Shown here one piece after another: positions 1 through 11,300 of a stretch of 64,000 nucleotides of DNA. A program made the translations under genes and the position numbers. The notes beneath the pieces were generated by a model, which made no database searches, was not told the DNA's origin, and saw only the letters and a program-made list of their open reading frames with translations. This DNA is from Rotaria sp. Silwood1 (lineage: Eukaryota > Rotifera > Eurotatoria > Philodinida > Philodinidae). The stretch spans positions 940,392 to 1,004,391 of the forward strand of contig CAJNOP010000036.1 in assembly GCA_905250075.1 (NCBI GenBank), given 5' to 3'. Each line of letters begins with the position of its first letter. Within the stretch, counting starts at the first letter, position 1.

Positions 1-98
1 ATTCCAAGTTGATTTCAACTTGATTCCAAGTTGATTTCAACTTGATTTCAAGTTGATTTCAACTTGATTTCAACTTGATTTCAACTTGATTTCAAGTT
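1..98. repeat. 11-bp tandem repeat array
   Basis: About nine head-to-tail copies of an 11-mer, ATTTCAACTTG, with a variant ATTCCAAGTTG. The variant contains CAAGTTG, the reverse complement of CAACTTG, so neighbouring units can pair as small hairpins. The array runs into the window start, so its full length is unknown. Confidence 0.85.
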
Positions 99-177
99 AG
101 ATTTTAGGTGGTCATAATTGAATTTGAAATTCATAGAAAGGAACGTTATAATACAATAATCGGCATTTTTTAATAAA

Positions 178-290
178 ATTTGTCGAATTCGACAAATTTG
201 GATTTCAATTTTGTCAAATCGACAAATTTTTTTTCGACAAATTTTATCGACAAATTTGCGATCGACATTTTTTGTATTCGACAAATTTGA
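178..290. repeat. Interspersed TCGACAAATTT repeats
   Basis: Five to six imperfect copies of TCGACAAATTT spaced 13-30 bp apart. This is low-complexity AT-rich sequence. Open frames across it are by-products of the repeat and are not taken as genes. Confidence 0.7.
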
Positions 291-298
291 TGTTTCCC

Positions 299-816
299 TA
301 TCCTACTAAAAGGCTGCTTTAAGAAAATACACGTTCAACTAGTCCTTATGTAATAAGAATACATATGGTTTTTTTATGTAAGTTTAAGAAGAAATTTGTA
401 TGAATTTCGTTTTTGAAAAGTAAGATCATTGGTTAAGTTTTTGTGCTGCAGAAAATCAGCAATCTCTTCGGAAACTAATTCTAGTATTTACTTATCAACT
501 TTCATTTTCTTGAATAAATGACTCGCATCAAACAATCGAGTTAACAATACCCAATTTTCAAGTTCAAACTAAGTCAGGGTCTTTAAACAAATGTGATAGT
601 AGGTCCGAGCAATGGACATGGACTTACTCAACTCTAAAGTCAAAATCAAAAATTTAAGAATGCAATAGAACTTTATAGTATTAAATTTGAATAATTTTCT
701 TTACATACTCAGCTGATTTTAGCTATTGTTTCCTTATGTTCTCTTTATATATTGCATAATGTAATGTAAATCCTTAGCAAATACTGCTTTACATAGTTTT
801 TTGAAGTTGCTTATGA
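299..816. other. Intergenic, no gene seen
   Basis: AT-rich DNA with frequent stops in all frames. I see no RNA gene or clear regulatory element. Confidence 0.5.
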
Positions 817-1353
817 ATGATATCGAATATAAATTGCTTTTCTGTTTCAATATTATCAGTAGCCTATATTCATATCAGAATATGTATACGAAAACAATCA
901 AATACAAATAATAAAGAAAGACTTCATCAACAAAACTTACTTATTATTCTTTGGATTCTTATTATTATCGATTTCTTAATTGTACTTGACATATTGGAAA
1001 TATTGCTTAAAATGATGAATACTTACGAAAAGACCAAACAGAAAATCTTGGTGCAATAAATACAACGTCGACAACTACGTTTCATCGAAGTCTATCTTCG
1101 CAGAAGTTCAAACAAATCTAACAATACGTATGCTCTTGGTACGCCAAATTCAGTCATGAGAAACTCAACCGGGGCTGATCACTCCGAAAATACCTAGATT
1201 GCATTGCAAGACAGATCAACAACTACACACTGCTCATTAACAACGAAATTAGACGGATTACTGCAAATAGGAAATATTTGTGAAAGATTATTGCCATTTG
1301 AAAACTCCGTATGTTTGCAGTCGAGTAATGATGATAATAGTGAGTTCTATTAA
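817..1353 (+). pseudogene. Possible decayed coding sequence, unknown family
   Basis: One reading frame stays open from the ATG at 817 to the TAA at 1351 except for two in-frame stops, TAA at 1057 and TAG at 1195. The conceptual product has a hydrophobic stretch (around LLIILWILIIIDFLIVL) followed by a basic segment and a Ser/Thr/Asn-rich tail, the order expected for a membrane segment and a cytosolic tail. After position 1060 the sequence is richer in G+C than its surroundings. I do not recognise a family. It may be a remnant of a membrane protein gene or a chance open stretch. Confidence 0.27.
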
Positions 1354-1998
1354 AAGTGAAGAACATCTGCTCAGCTATTGCCTTATAGGCGATTCAATAT
1401 CAATTTTCACTGTCGAATTAATTAGAACTTTAATGTGTATTTCTCCTTAGTTAAAAAAATTATTTGAAAAAATTTTTATGATTCCAAAATTTCACCAAGA
1501 ATAAACGTCGTATGGGCGAAAGTCTAACCATTGAAATTTTCATCAAACTTGAATAATGTTTACTTATGATATACTGACGGCAACGATTCATATAAAAGAC
1601 TTGATGATAAACTATGCTTTTATTATTGATAATGATGTAAATAAAGTGACTTTAATTGTTCCAAGAATATATAAACTACATATATACCATGTATTTGTCG
1701 GAAAAGAAAGCTCACTTTTATTTATTATAGTTACACAAATGCGAAGTTAAACTAAACAAGAAGAAGAAGAAGTGATTTCTGATAAGTCAATAAAACTGAT
1801 GGTGAATATCCACAATAATAATAAGCTTTGAACTAGATGCGTGAGAAATCAATGAGAGTAACAGAAAGAGAAAAAGAAGAAAACAAAAAGAAACAATTGA
1901 AAGACCAATAAAAAAAAAAAAGAAGAAAAACGAACACAAGATAATTATTCAATCACAGTTTTTTTTGTTTTTTATAATAATAAAATGTTAATGATCAT
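1354..1998. other. Intergenic / 3' flank of the TGN38-like gene
   Basis: AT-rich with A-runs (about 1870-1930). It is the 3' side of the minus-strand gene ending at 1999 and presumably holds its 3' UTR. No clear AATAAA could be assigned with confidence. Confidence 0.4.
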
Positions 1999-2160
1999 TC
2001 AAGTTTTAAGAATAATAGCTTCTTTGTCCGACAAAGGATTTGTATCATCAAGAGGAATAATGTCATTAACATTTTTTAATTTTTCATAACCACGATGAGA
2101 TGGACGACTACCAGTACGTGATGCACCAGAACGACGACCTTCGACAACATATGCCATTAA
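1999..2160 (-). other. Alternative last exon, YEKL tail
   Basis: Terminal exon preceded by the acceptor TTTTCTCAAG and entered in phase 0. It encodes 53 residues starting LMAYVVEGRRSG, with a YEKL Tyr-based signal, an acidic stretch and a hydrophobic AIIL before the stop at 1999. DKEAII resembles an acidic dileucine signal. It can be used only if the exon at 2302-2412 is skipped. Confidence 0.75.
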
Positions 2161-5100
2161 CTTGAGAAAAGAAAAAAAAACAATAGAACGACAATTACAT
2201 AGAACAAAAAAAAAAGTATTAAGAATACAAATATAATAAATAGAATTACAGAGAGACAAAGACATGAAAAAAAAAGACGGACGTGTTTTTTTTCTTTTAA
2301 TCTAAGATGACTGTGATAAACGTTGATAACGTGTAGAACTCGAACTTCCACCATGACGACGTCCAAGTGATGAACGATTTCGTCTGCATCCTTCGATTAA
2401 TAAGCCCAACACCTAAAAGAATCACGAGAAAAAAAAACAACGTCCGCTTTTTTTCACTAATCTTTCTCTTTGCGTCTTCAATTCAAAAAAAAAAAAAAAA
2501 ATAATTAAAAAAGGTCATTTTTATTTACCTTGTTCTTATTATGTAATACCAAATAACCAACAACAACAAATAAAGTAAAAATAAGAAAATAAGTTACAAA
2601 ACTGCCTGACCATCCATCATTATCATCATATTTTCGCGATGGCACTGGTTCTAGAAAAGAAATATTTTTTTTTTTTTTAATAAATTTTATATCAAAGAAA
2701 AAAACCTATCGAACTAAAGTAACGAGATTTACAAATAAAACTTCTATTGCTAAGTATTTTCATCATATTCTAATTTGTGAATCAATGTTACAGGTCAATA
2801 TAATAGCACTAGGAAATCTTTAACATTCAAAAATTGAACTTTGCAAATGGAAAAACCAAAAGCTTTTAAGTCAAGGATATATTGCTATGCTGGATTTTAG
2901 AAATTTTACTGTTCATAGTTTCTACCACTAGTGATGTTCAGGAGTATTCAATTTCTACAGTGATCAAATTTTCTAACTAAAATTGATTATTAAAAAACAA
3001 AAAAAAACATTCTCTGCAAATACTCTTAAATACTTGATGTCTTGAGCAAACAACTTTTTTTGAATAATTTGTCGACGATGATTGATGAGTTAGATTAGTC
3101 TTATTTGGCTCTATTTCCAAAATTTTGACAAATCATTAACAGAGAATTCGAACTGACTCTCTATTACTAACATCAAATTTCAAATATCTTGATGCAATAC
3201 TCCTTGTATGATTACTAATATCTTCTTTCTTCGACGTTTCATGTCTGAGTTAAAAATGGCATGGCTACGGGATGAAAAAAACTTTACTGTGTTTAATTCC
3301 AAGCTCTGGTTACCTTTATGTCTTAGAATGTTTTAAGAACTATTTTATATTTTGTTCTTATTCATATTTAGATTTTATTTATGTAAAATAAGCTTAATTA
3401 TAGTGAAAGCTTCTTCTTACTTATTCGTGATTTAGATGATTCGAAATCTAAAAAAAACAATAAATAAATTCTTTAAAATCATAAGACTCATATAATAAAC
3501 ATACCTGGAGTCTTGATATTCTTTTCTGGAGATTTCTCTACTAAAAAAATTTTTTTCTTTTATTCACAAAAAAAAATATTTAAAACAAGAAAAATTACCA
3601 GATTGAGTTTTATCTTCATCAGTTGGCTTTTTAATTTTCATTCCATTTGGACCCACATTAGTGCCTGAAAAAAAAATTTAAAAAAAAAGGATTTAATAAA
3701 CAATTTGTTTGGTGTTAGTCATATTAACAAAACAAGAATATAATAATATAAGAAAACAAAAGTTTAAAGCATTTCCCTGAGTATGATTTTTAACTACAAT
3801 CATGCATCAGTGTTTTATCCAACGTGGATATGTGAAGATGATGCTTTTCTAAAAGTTAGATTTGCCTTTTCTGAAAAGAAAACTTGGATAAAACACTACA
3901 ATGCATCGATATGTATATATATATATATTGATAGGAAAGAAACAAAAATCATGCTGTTGTTTGGAATAAAACCTTGATATTCTGCATCTTCATCGTTGAT
4001 GGATGGATTTCCTTTCTCGATCTGTTGATCAGGATCATTATCGGTGCCATCATCATCTTGTGATTTGAGTTCATTATCTTCTATATTGAGGATAAGAAAT
4101 GAAAAGCTATTAATCAAAACAAACCTGGTTTTCCTTTATTTTCATCGACTGCTTGAAAATCATCTTTATCAGCGTCTTCTTGTTGTTTTTTCAATTGGTT
4201 TTCAGCTTCTTCATCTTTATTAAGTTCATCTTCATCTTGATCATCGGTACGATCATTTGGTTTAACTTCATCAGCATCATTTGTTTCTTTGTCTTTGTTT
4301 TCTAAAATGAGAAAAAGAAATATTTTCATTCGAAGAATAAAGATTTTGCTTTGATCTTAATTTTTTTTTAAAAAGCATATCAATCTTACTCTCTTTATCA
4401 GGTCGATTGATTTCGAGAGAATAGATTTTAGCTGAAGAAGAAGATGCAGTACGCAGCGTAGAAAAGGTGCTTGTAGACAAACCAAGAGTATTGTCTTTTT
4501 TACGTTCAATCAGTGGATCAGCAGAAGTAGTTTTGCTTATAGATGAATCTGTTTTATTTTCAGCAAAATTTAATTTGTTATTTTTAATTAACTTAATTAA
4601 TTCAGCAAGTGATATGTTATATTGTTTCATTAAATTAGTTAAAGATAGAAAATCATTACCAGATTCATTATTTTTATTTGAAGCTAATTTATCATCTGAT
4701 AGATAGATAGATGTGATTTTATTTTTTATTTTATTTTATTAAACTCACCACCTTCATTAGCAAGATTCGATGTTTTATTTTCTGTTGTTACTCCAACATC
4801 TTTTGTTTTATCAATAGCTTTAGAATTACGAATAATGAAAAATGTCAATAACTAGAAAGCAACTTACTAGATTCGATTGCTTTGTTATCATCTAAATTTA
4901 AAAAATCTAATCAGTTCAAAAAATTATTTTATATGTTGAGTAGATTTTTGTAGAAAATATTCTTTGATTTACTATTCCTGTACGAAAATGTTGAAGGTTC
5001 GTTTTCTAATGTGATTACATTGAATCTTGTTAAAAGTCTGGTGTTTAAAGGCGGAAACTCATACTCAACTCAATAATCAAATTCAATTCTCTTATCCAAA

Positions 5101-8100
5101 TCGAAATAAATCAATATCATAATTTTTTCTATTTCATGTTTTCATGTCCTATTTCATATCAACATGCTAAAATTTTCTCTTTCACAGTTACTGACTTTTA
5201 TCAAAGATTCGATTTCGACACAAAGTAATATTTAATTGAACTATATAGTTACATAGAATAATTAGTAAAATAAATTTCAGAGATTTTTGTAATAATGCAA
5301 TATATTGAATAAAACTATTTAAGGTAATATGATAAATCCAAATGAATAAAATACCTTTTTCTTGATCTTTTTTAGGCGACGAATCTGGTTTTGGAATTTG
5401 TCCAACTAAGATAATCATTAAAAATAAATAAATAAAATAAAAACTTTAGTACCTGGTTCATTATTTTCTGATTGTTTGTCATTATTATTATCTTCATCAT
5501 CTTAATAATTTATTTCTAGTTTATTTCTTGAGTTAAATAATAACTTACTATCATTATTATCTGTATTGTCCTCGCTTTTTTTGCTTTCTGGTTCTGTTTT
5601 TTTATCTTTATTCAAATCTAAGACTTGCTGTGACTTCTCACCTACAGAATAAATTTTGTTTTTTTTTCGGAAAATCAAGATGTAAACTTACCTGTATTTG
5701 GCGAGAGTTCATTCGTTGCATTTTTACGTAATTTTATTTCGTCACTAGTTTTATTGACCACTGATTCTTCTCCTGATTGTTTAGCTTTCTCAGTACCACC
5801 TTGACTTTGATCACCTTACAAAAGAAAAATAAAACATAACTCTGTTTTTCGAAATCTTTTATTCTTTTACCGGTTTTATTAGTTGTATTTGAAACAACAT
5901 TGGAACCAATATTTACTTTGTCTTTTATGCCTTCATCAGTTTGAGAAATCTTTTCTTTTGTACCATCATCGGTCTTGTCTTTTTTGCCTTCATCAGTTTG
6001 AGCAGCTTTTTCTTTTGTACCTTCATCGGTCTTGTCTTTTTTGCCTTCACCGGTTGGAGCAGTTTTTTCTTTTGTATCATCATCAGTCTTGTCTTTTTTG
6101 CCTTCATCAGTTTGAGCAGCTTTTTCTTTTGTACCTTCATCGGTCTTGTCTTTTTTGCCTTCACCGGTTGGAGCAGTTTTTTCTTTTGTACCATCATCGG
6201 TCTTGTCTTTTTTGCCTTCATCAGTTTGAACAGTCTTTTCTTTTGTTCCTTCATCGGTCTTGTCTTTTGTGCCTTCACCAGTTTGAGCCGTCTTCTCTTT
6301 TTTATCTTCACCAGCCTTGTCTTTTGATTCTTCTGAAGCTTGAACAGTCTTTTCTTTTGTTCCTTCATCAGCCTTAACTTTTGTACCATCACCAGTTTGA
6401 GCAGTCTTTTCTTTTGCACCTTCACCAGTCTTGTCTTTTGATTCTTCTGCAACTTGACTAGTCTTTTCTTTTGTGCCTTCGCCAACTTGAATAGATTTTT
6501 CTTTTATACCTTCATCAGCCTTGTCTTTTGCACCTTCACCGGTTTGAGCAGTCTTTTCTTTTGTACCTTCACTAGTCTTGTCTTTTGCATCTTCACCAGT
6601 TTGAACGGTCTTTTCTTTTGTGCCTTCACCAGTTTGAGTAGTCTTTTCTTTTGTGCCTTCACCAGTTTGAATATTCTTTTCTTTTGTACCTTCACTAGTC
6701 TTGTCTTTTGCACTTTCATCAGCCTTGTCTTTTGTGCCTTCACCAGTTTGAGCCGTCTTCTCTTTTTTATCTTCACCGGCCTTGTCTTTTTGTTCTTCGG
6801 CAGCTTGACCAGTCTTATCTTTTTGTTCTTGTGCAATTTGAGAAGTCTTTTCTTTCAATCCATCGATAGCATCATCAGTTTTTTTTGTATTTATGCGAGA
6901 GGATTGTTGTGTTTTTTCTTTATCTGTTTGTGCTTCATTAACAATAGTTTCTTTGGTATTCTTTATATCTTGCGAAGGTGATTCTTTTAAAACATTATTT
7001 GTATTTGATTGAAGTTTAGCTAACAAAGAAAAAATTAATTGGTTAATTTTAGATATAAACTATTTCAAAAATTAACGGCGAAATAAAATTTGTGTCATTT
7101 TTAAGTTAAGATTAATTCGTACGGATAAACTTTAAAATTAATTATAAAAATCATTATCAATGTCTTTTAACTTTATGAACTTTAAATCGTCTAGATCCTG
7201 CATTTTGGTGTTGATGTTTCACCGTATGAAGTAGACTAATATTACAAGCCCTTGAAATCAGTATGTAGTTGTTATCAAAAACGAAGGATCTTGACAACTC
7301 AAAATTCCTAGAAAGAAAAACTATCATGTTATGAAATCTTCGCAAGAAACATTTCGTTCCGTCGAAAAATCTCTGAACCTATATTTTTCTTAATTTAAAA
7401 ATAGATTTGATTGTTTATTCAAATAGTCTGAAAATTTTATCGTAAATTAACATTTTTTTCAGAATATTGAATTTTCAAGTCAATTTGTCTTTTATGCTAT
7501 GCATATTTATTATTTTGAGAAAAATATTTAGATACAATATTTGTGAGAGAAACTCCAAATTAATTTTTTTTTAATTACGAAACTATCTTCCTGACGATAA
7601 TTGGTCTATCAAAACAGACAACTTTTCATCATTAAGTCATGAATTTCGATCGTTTTATCACTTTTGTTTTTGAATAAAATTTAAATTTATTGGTAGGCAA
7701 AAAAAATTTTCCTTATATCAGTTAAGAGTGAATTGATACAAGTTTCCTTTCATTACAAAGCTTTGTAACTAACCTTTTTTTGTTTTAGATAAATCAGCAG
7801 TTCTAATAAATGGTGCAATTTGATAAAAAAATCTTGCTAATCGAAGTACATCAGTATCACTTGTAACTTTAGGACATAAAGCATTTGATTCGACACCAAT
7901 TTGTTTTTGTCCATCGTTTGTTATTCTATTCCATATCCATTTATTGGTCATTTGTATGTTGGATTTATCACATATTTGTTTAGATGACTTTTGAATTGCA
8001 TATAAAACTTTTGAAGGACGTGATTTAGTTGGGAGTCTGCAACCTATTTCAAGTTCATATGAAAGCATATGACATAATATTCTATATTGTTTTTCTGCAT

Positions 8101-8305
8101 CTGATGATGAACAATATTTGCTTAGATCATCATGTAATAATTTAGATTCATTAAGATTTATAAGAAAATCACGAAGATCACAATCTGGTGATGTATTTTT
8201 TAATTTCGTTAATACATCAATACCAATTAATTCTTCAGCATCTAAACCATATATATAATATTCATGAAATAAAATCAAACTCAAAATAATGATGAATAAA
8301 TTCAT
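1999..8305 (-). CDS. TGN38/TGOLN2-like trans-Golgi network membrane protein
   Basis: Single-pass type I membrane protein, probably cycling between trans-Golgi network, plasma membrane and endosomes. The start is the ATG at 8305, followed by a signal peptide (MNLFIIILSLILFHEYYIYG) and a Cys-containing lumenal domain in exon 1 (7774-8305). Exon 2 (5871-7019) encodes a Lys/Glu/Thr/Gly repeat array. Small acidic exons follow: 5692-5814, 5549-5641, 5453-5500, 5355-5405, 4868-4891, 4749-4817, 4390-4695, 4125-4301, 3973-4080, 3599-3664 and 3505-3540. Exon 2529-2650 carries the transmembrane helix (FVTYFLIFTLFVVVGYLVL) ending HNKNK. The last exon is either 2302-2412 (tail with YQRL, the TGN38 retrieval signal) or 1999-2160 (tail with YEKL). 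Products would be about 1004 or 1021 residues. All splice phases agree. Family assignment rests on architecture plus the IEG-basic-YQRL tail. Introns of 854 nt (2651-3504), 463 nt (4892-5354) and 754 nt (7020-7773) hold no gene I can see. Confidence 0.8.
2302..2412 (-). other. Alternative last exon, YQRL tail
   Basis: Terminal exon preceded by the acceptor TTCTTTTAG and entered in phase 0. It encodes 36 residues starting VLGLLIEGCRR and ending STRYQRLSQSS, then TAG. YQRL is identical to the tyrosine signal of mammalian TGN38/TGN46. It aligns with the other last exon over the membrane-proximal (V/L)xxLLIEG-basic part, which suggests an exon duplication. Confidence 0.75.
5900..6830 (-). repeat. 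Coding 57-bp / 114-bp tandem repeats
   Basis: Inside exon 2 of the TGN38-like gene. The protein repeats a 19-residue unit, roughly TKEKTAQTGEG followed by KKDKTDEG. In the C-terminal half, pairs form a 38-residue (114-bp) higher-order unit (alternating AAQTDEG and APTGEG) repeated nearly perfectly. The other two minus frames and two plus frames also stay open because of the repeat; those frames are shadows. Confidence 0.9.
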
Positions 8306-11300
8306 ATTGAAAAACAACCGTTTTTCTTTAATCTAAAATAATAATTTTTTTTATTAATATAAACGATGCAACTAATTTAAAAGAAAAAACGAAACGTCTA
8401 TGGTGACTGTAAGCATAAAAAACATCTATACTAGTAATCATGGCCGTTCTTTTTTCTTTCCTTTCATGTTTCATGTAACTAACCAACTTGTACAGGTTGA
8501 ATCTTTCTTTTTCTTGACGATCGACAACCTACAGACTCCTTTTTTTTTATTGTTGGCGTTTCGTCATGAAGATACACTGTATTGATTTCAAATGTAATGC
8601 ATATGCTATATAATTTCGTGGTTATCATTGAAAAACATTCTCCTTCATGTATAACGGATGAATATTATTTAGAGTTGATAAAATGTTATGAGTAAATATT
8701 GGAAGAAAAAGAAATCTGTGACTTTATTGGTCTAATCGATTCTGGTTCTGTAAAAAAAAGAAAAAAGAAAGAAAAAAGTAAATAACTTATTAAACGTCAG
8801 CAATGTTCTTGAATTTTTTTGATACAAAAATTTTTGTCTCGAGAACTGTTTGGCAAATAATAAATGTTCGGAATATGACAGTAATAGATGTCGTTTAATG
8901 ACGTTATGCCATTCACATGCAAGATTCTTTTCTATAAGATAAAAAACTCGAGAACAATGATTATAATGATTATACATATTGATCAATAATAAGTCAAGCA
9001 GTATGGTAATTCGGTCATCGTAACCTTCTTGCAAATAAAAGTAATACTGAATTCATGCAGAAGATCTTTCTAATAAATGTTTGTACGGAAAAATTTCAAA
9101 TTTTAGAATCGAGAGATACTGCGACTGGTATCAAACAGAGCTCCGCGTGGGATGAAATAGTCCCATCCCATCGTTCTATGAGATAAACAAATTTTATGTA
9201 AAAATATTTTATTGCAAAAAACAATATGGCTGCCTTGATATAAATTTCGTACTCATTTTTTTTCGAAAAAAAAAACAAGTGAGAAAACAAACTTCTATAG
9301 GTATTCAAGGACTATACTAATTATGACGCGATATAACAGAAAATACTAATGCACCAATAGATCAAGAATGGATGGAGCTCGATTTATTGTAATAATTAGT
9401 AACAAATGATGTGATTTTGTCCTTGCTAATTGCTCATAGAATGTTTCTGAATAATTCATCCTCTATTGTTGAAAATAGAGCTTAGCGATTTTAAAAAGTA
9501 TCTAGAATTGGAACCGAGATTCTGGTTCGTAAAACTAAAAAAAAACGAGTCTAATTTCGGTTCATCTAATACTGAACGACAAGCAACTAATTTTAGTTGT
9601 TATCTGAAATTTTGATATTTCTTTTTTCGAAATTATTCATATATTTAACTAATAAAAAGCAATTTATTGAAATTGTACATGAAAGAAAGAAAAATCATTT
9701 TAATGTGAAATAATTACATGAAACTTTTAATGATACAAAAGAGCTCAAAACTAAATCGATGTCGTCGTTTTCTTTATCTTTTTTACGATTATCCAAATGA
9801 ATCTTAATATCATATGCGACGTTTTTTTTTGAACTTCTTAATTACTACTATTCTTGTATCAAAGCAATGTTCTTGATTACAGTGCAAACTGTTCATAATA
9901 AGTTTTCACATACTGATAACATCAGCATGCAAAATCTCAAAAACAATAAAAGAGTGCTAATTCCTAGTTCAAGCGTGATAGAGTAAGATTTTTGTTTAGT
10001 ACCTTGCGCTACCAGTATGATTCGACGTAGACAATACGTGAAAATTTTGTTTGTTTATAAATCACAGAACAAGAATGAAACATTTATAATGCCAGTCGTC
10101 AATAAGATTTTTCGGTGCCAACAGTTCTGGTTACTATAACCTAAAAAAGCGATCATCGGACTCTAGTTAAAAGCCAATCTTATCGATGCAATACAATAAG
10201 TTCGACCATAGGTTCGTCTTTTATAATCGCTTCTGTCGCATCTTCTTCTTTCGATTCTGCATCGATGTTTATGAATGAATATACAGCTGAACCAGTCACT
10301 TTCGCTTAGTGAAAAATGACATATTGAACAATACGACTATGAAGAATTTAAAGATTAATTCATTTTCTTAATGGGAGTCTTCCAATATCTCCATCAAAAA
10401 TTAAAATAACTACGAAGAATTTCAACATATTCCAAACTTTGTTAGTTGTTAATAATGCTTTTCAGAGCGTCAGGCGGCAATAAGTATGAATCAACTGATA
10501 ACAATTTGATTAAATGTCGTCTCTTTGAAAAGGTATTTGACGCTTGAAATGTCCGATGTCCTATCCTATCCTATACAGTGCTCTGCTCTAAACATACATT
10601 GGTGAAATGTGAATTCTATTCATTTTTAAGATAGCTTTCTTTCATATCAACTCAGATGCTTTTTTAGATTTAAGCCTATTCTCAGATAACTGTTTTTTTT
10701 CAAAAAAAAAAAGTAAGTTCAATGAGCAGTAAAATCGTAACCAAGACTTAATGATTCAGCAATTACATAACGAAGAAACAGCAGATATCAAGACAAAAGT
10801 GACTGCTTTTTCTCCTTTGGATTTAGATATCAAATTGATTTTACTATTGATGAATTTTTTCAAATTTAAGCGTCTTTTGGATTGTTTGGTTTTTCTGCTC
10901 ATGGCTTAGTTTTGATAAAAACTGTTTGTTAAAAAATCTCTAGATTTTTTGTATAAAAGTGGCGCAGAGAACAGTATGCATGCGAATACATTACCTGCTT
11001 GGCTTCTAAAAAAAATATTCACATTATTTCAGAAAGCATCTTGTAGTCAGTGCTGCCCTTTTGCTAGAATCCTGAATCCGTCATTCATATCGACAGAGAC
11101 ATTGACCTTGATTTTCAATTGATGTCAATAATTAATAAATATGTATTATCAAATAAAGAAAATGATAGAAAAGATCGATATTTTATATTGGATCCGATGC
11201 TATATCTTAAAATTTACATATGTTTATAGACTGTCCAACTAATATTATTCTTGTTTCATAAAAGTAGGCAGTAGATCTCTTGGAAATAAATTATATGGTT

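Noticed and set aside
5883-6981. Long open frames on the plus strand and a second minus frame across the repeat exon
   Set aside because: They are frame shadows of the tandem-repeat exon 2 of the TGN38-like gene. A repeat whose period is a multiple of three keeps several frames open.
8732-9308. Two minus-strand open frames of 70-100 residues
   Set aside because: Phe/Leu/Ile/Lys/Asn-rich as expected from AT-rich DNA, no domain, no supporting splice context.
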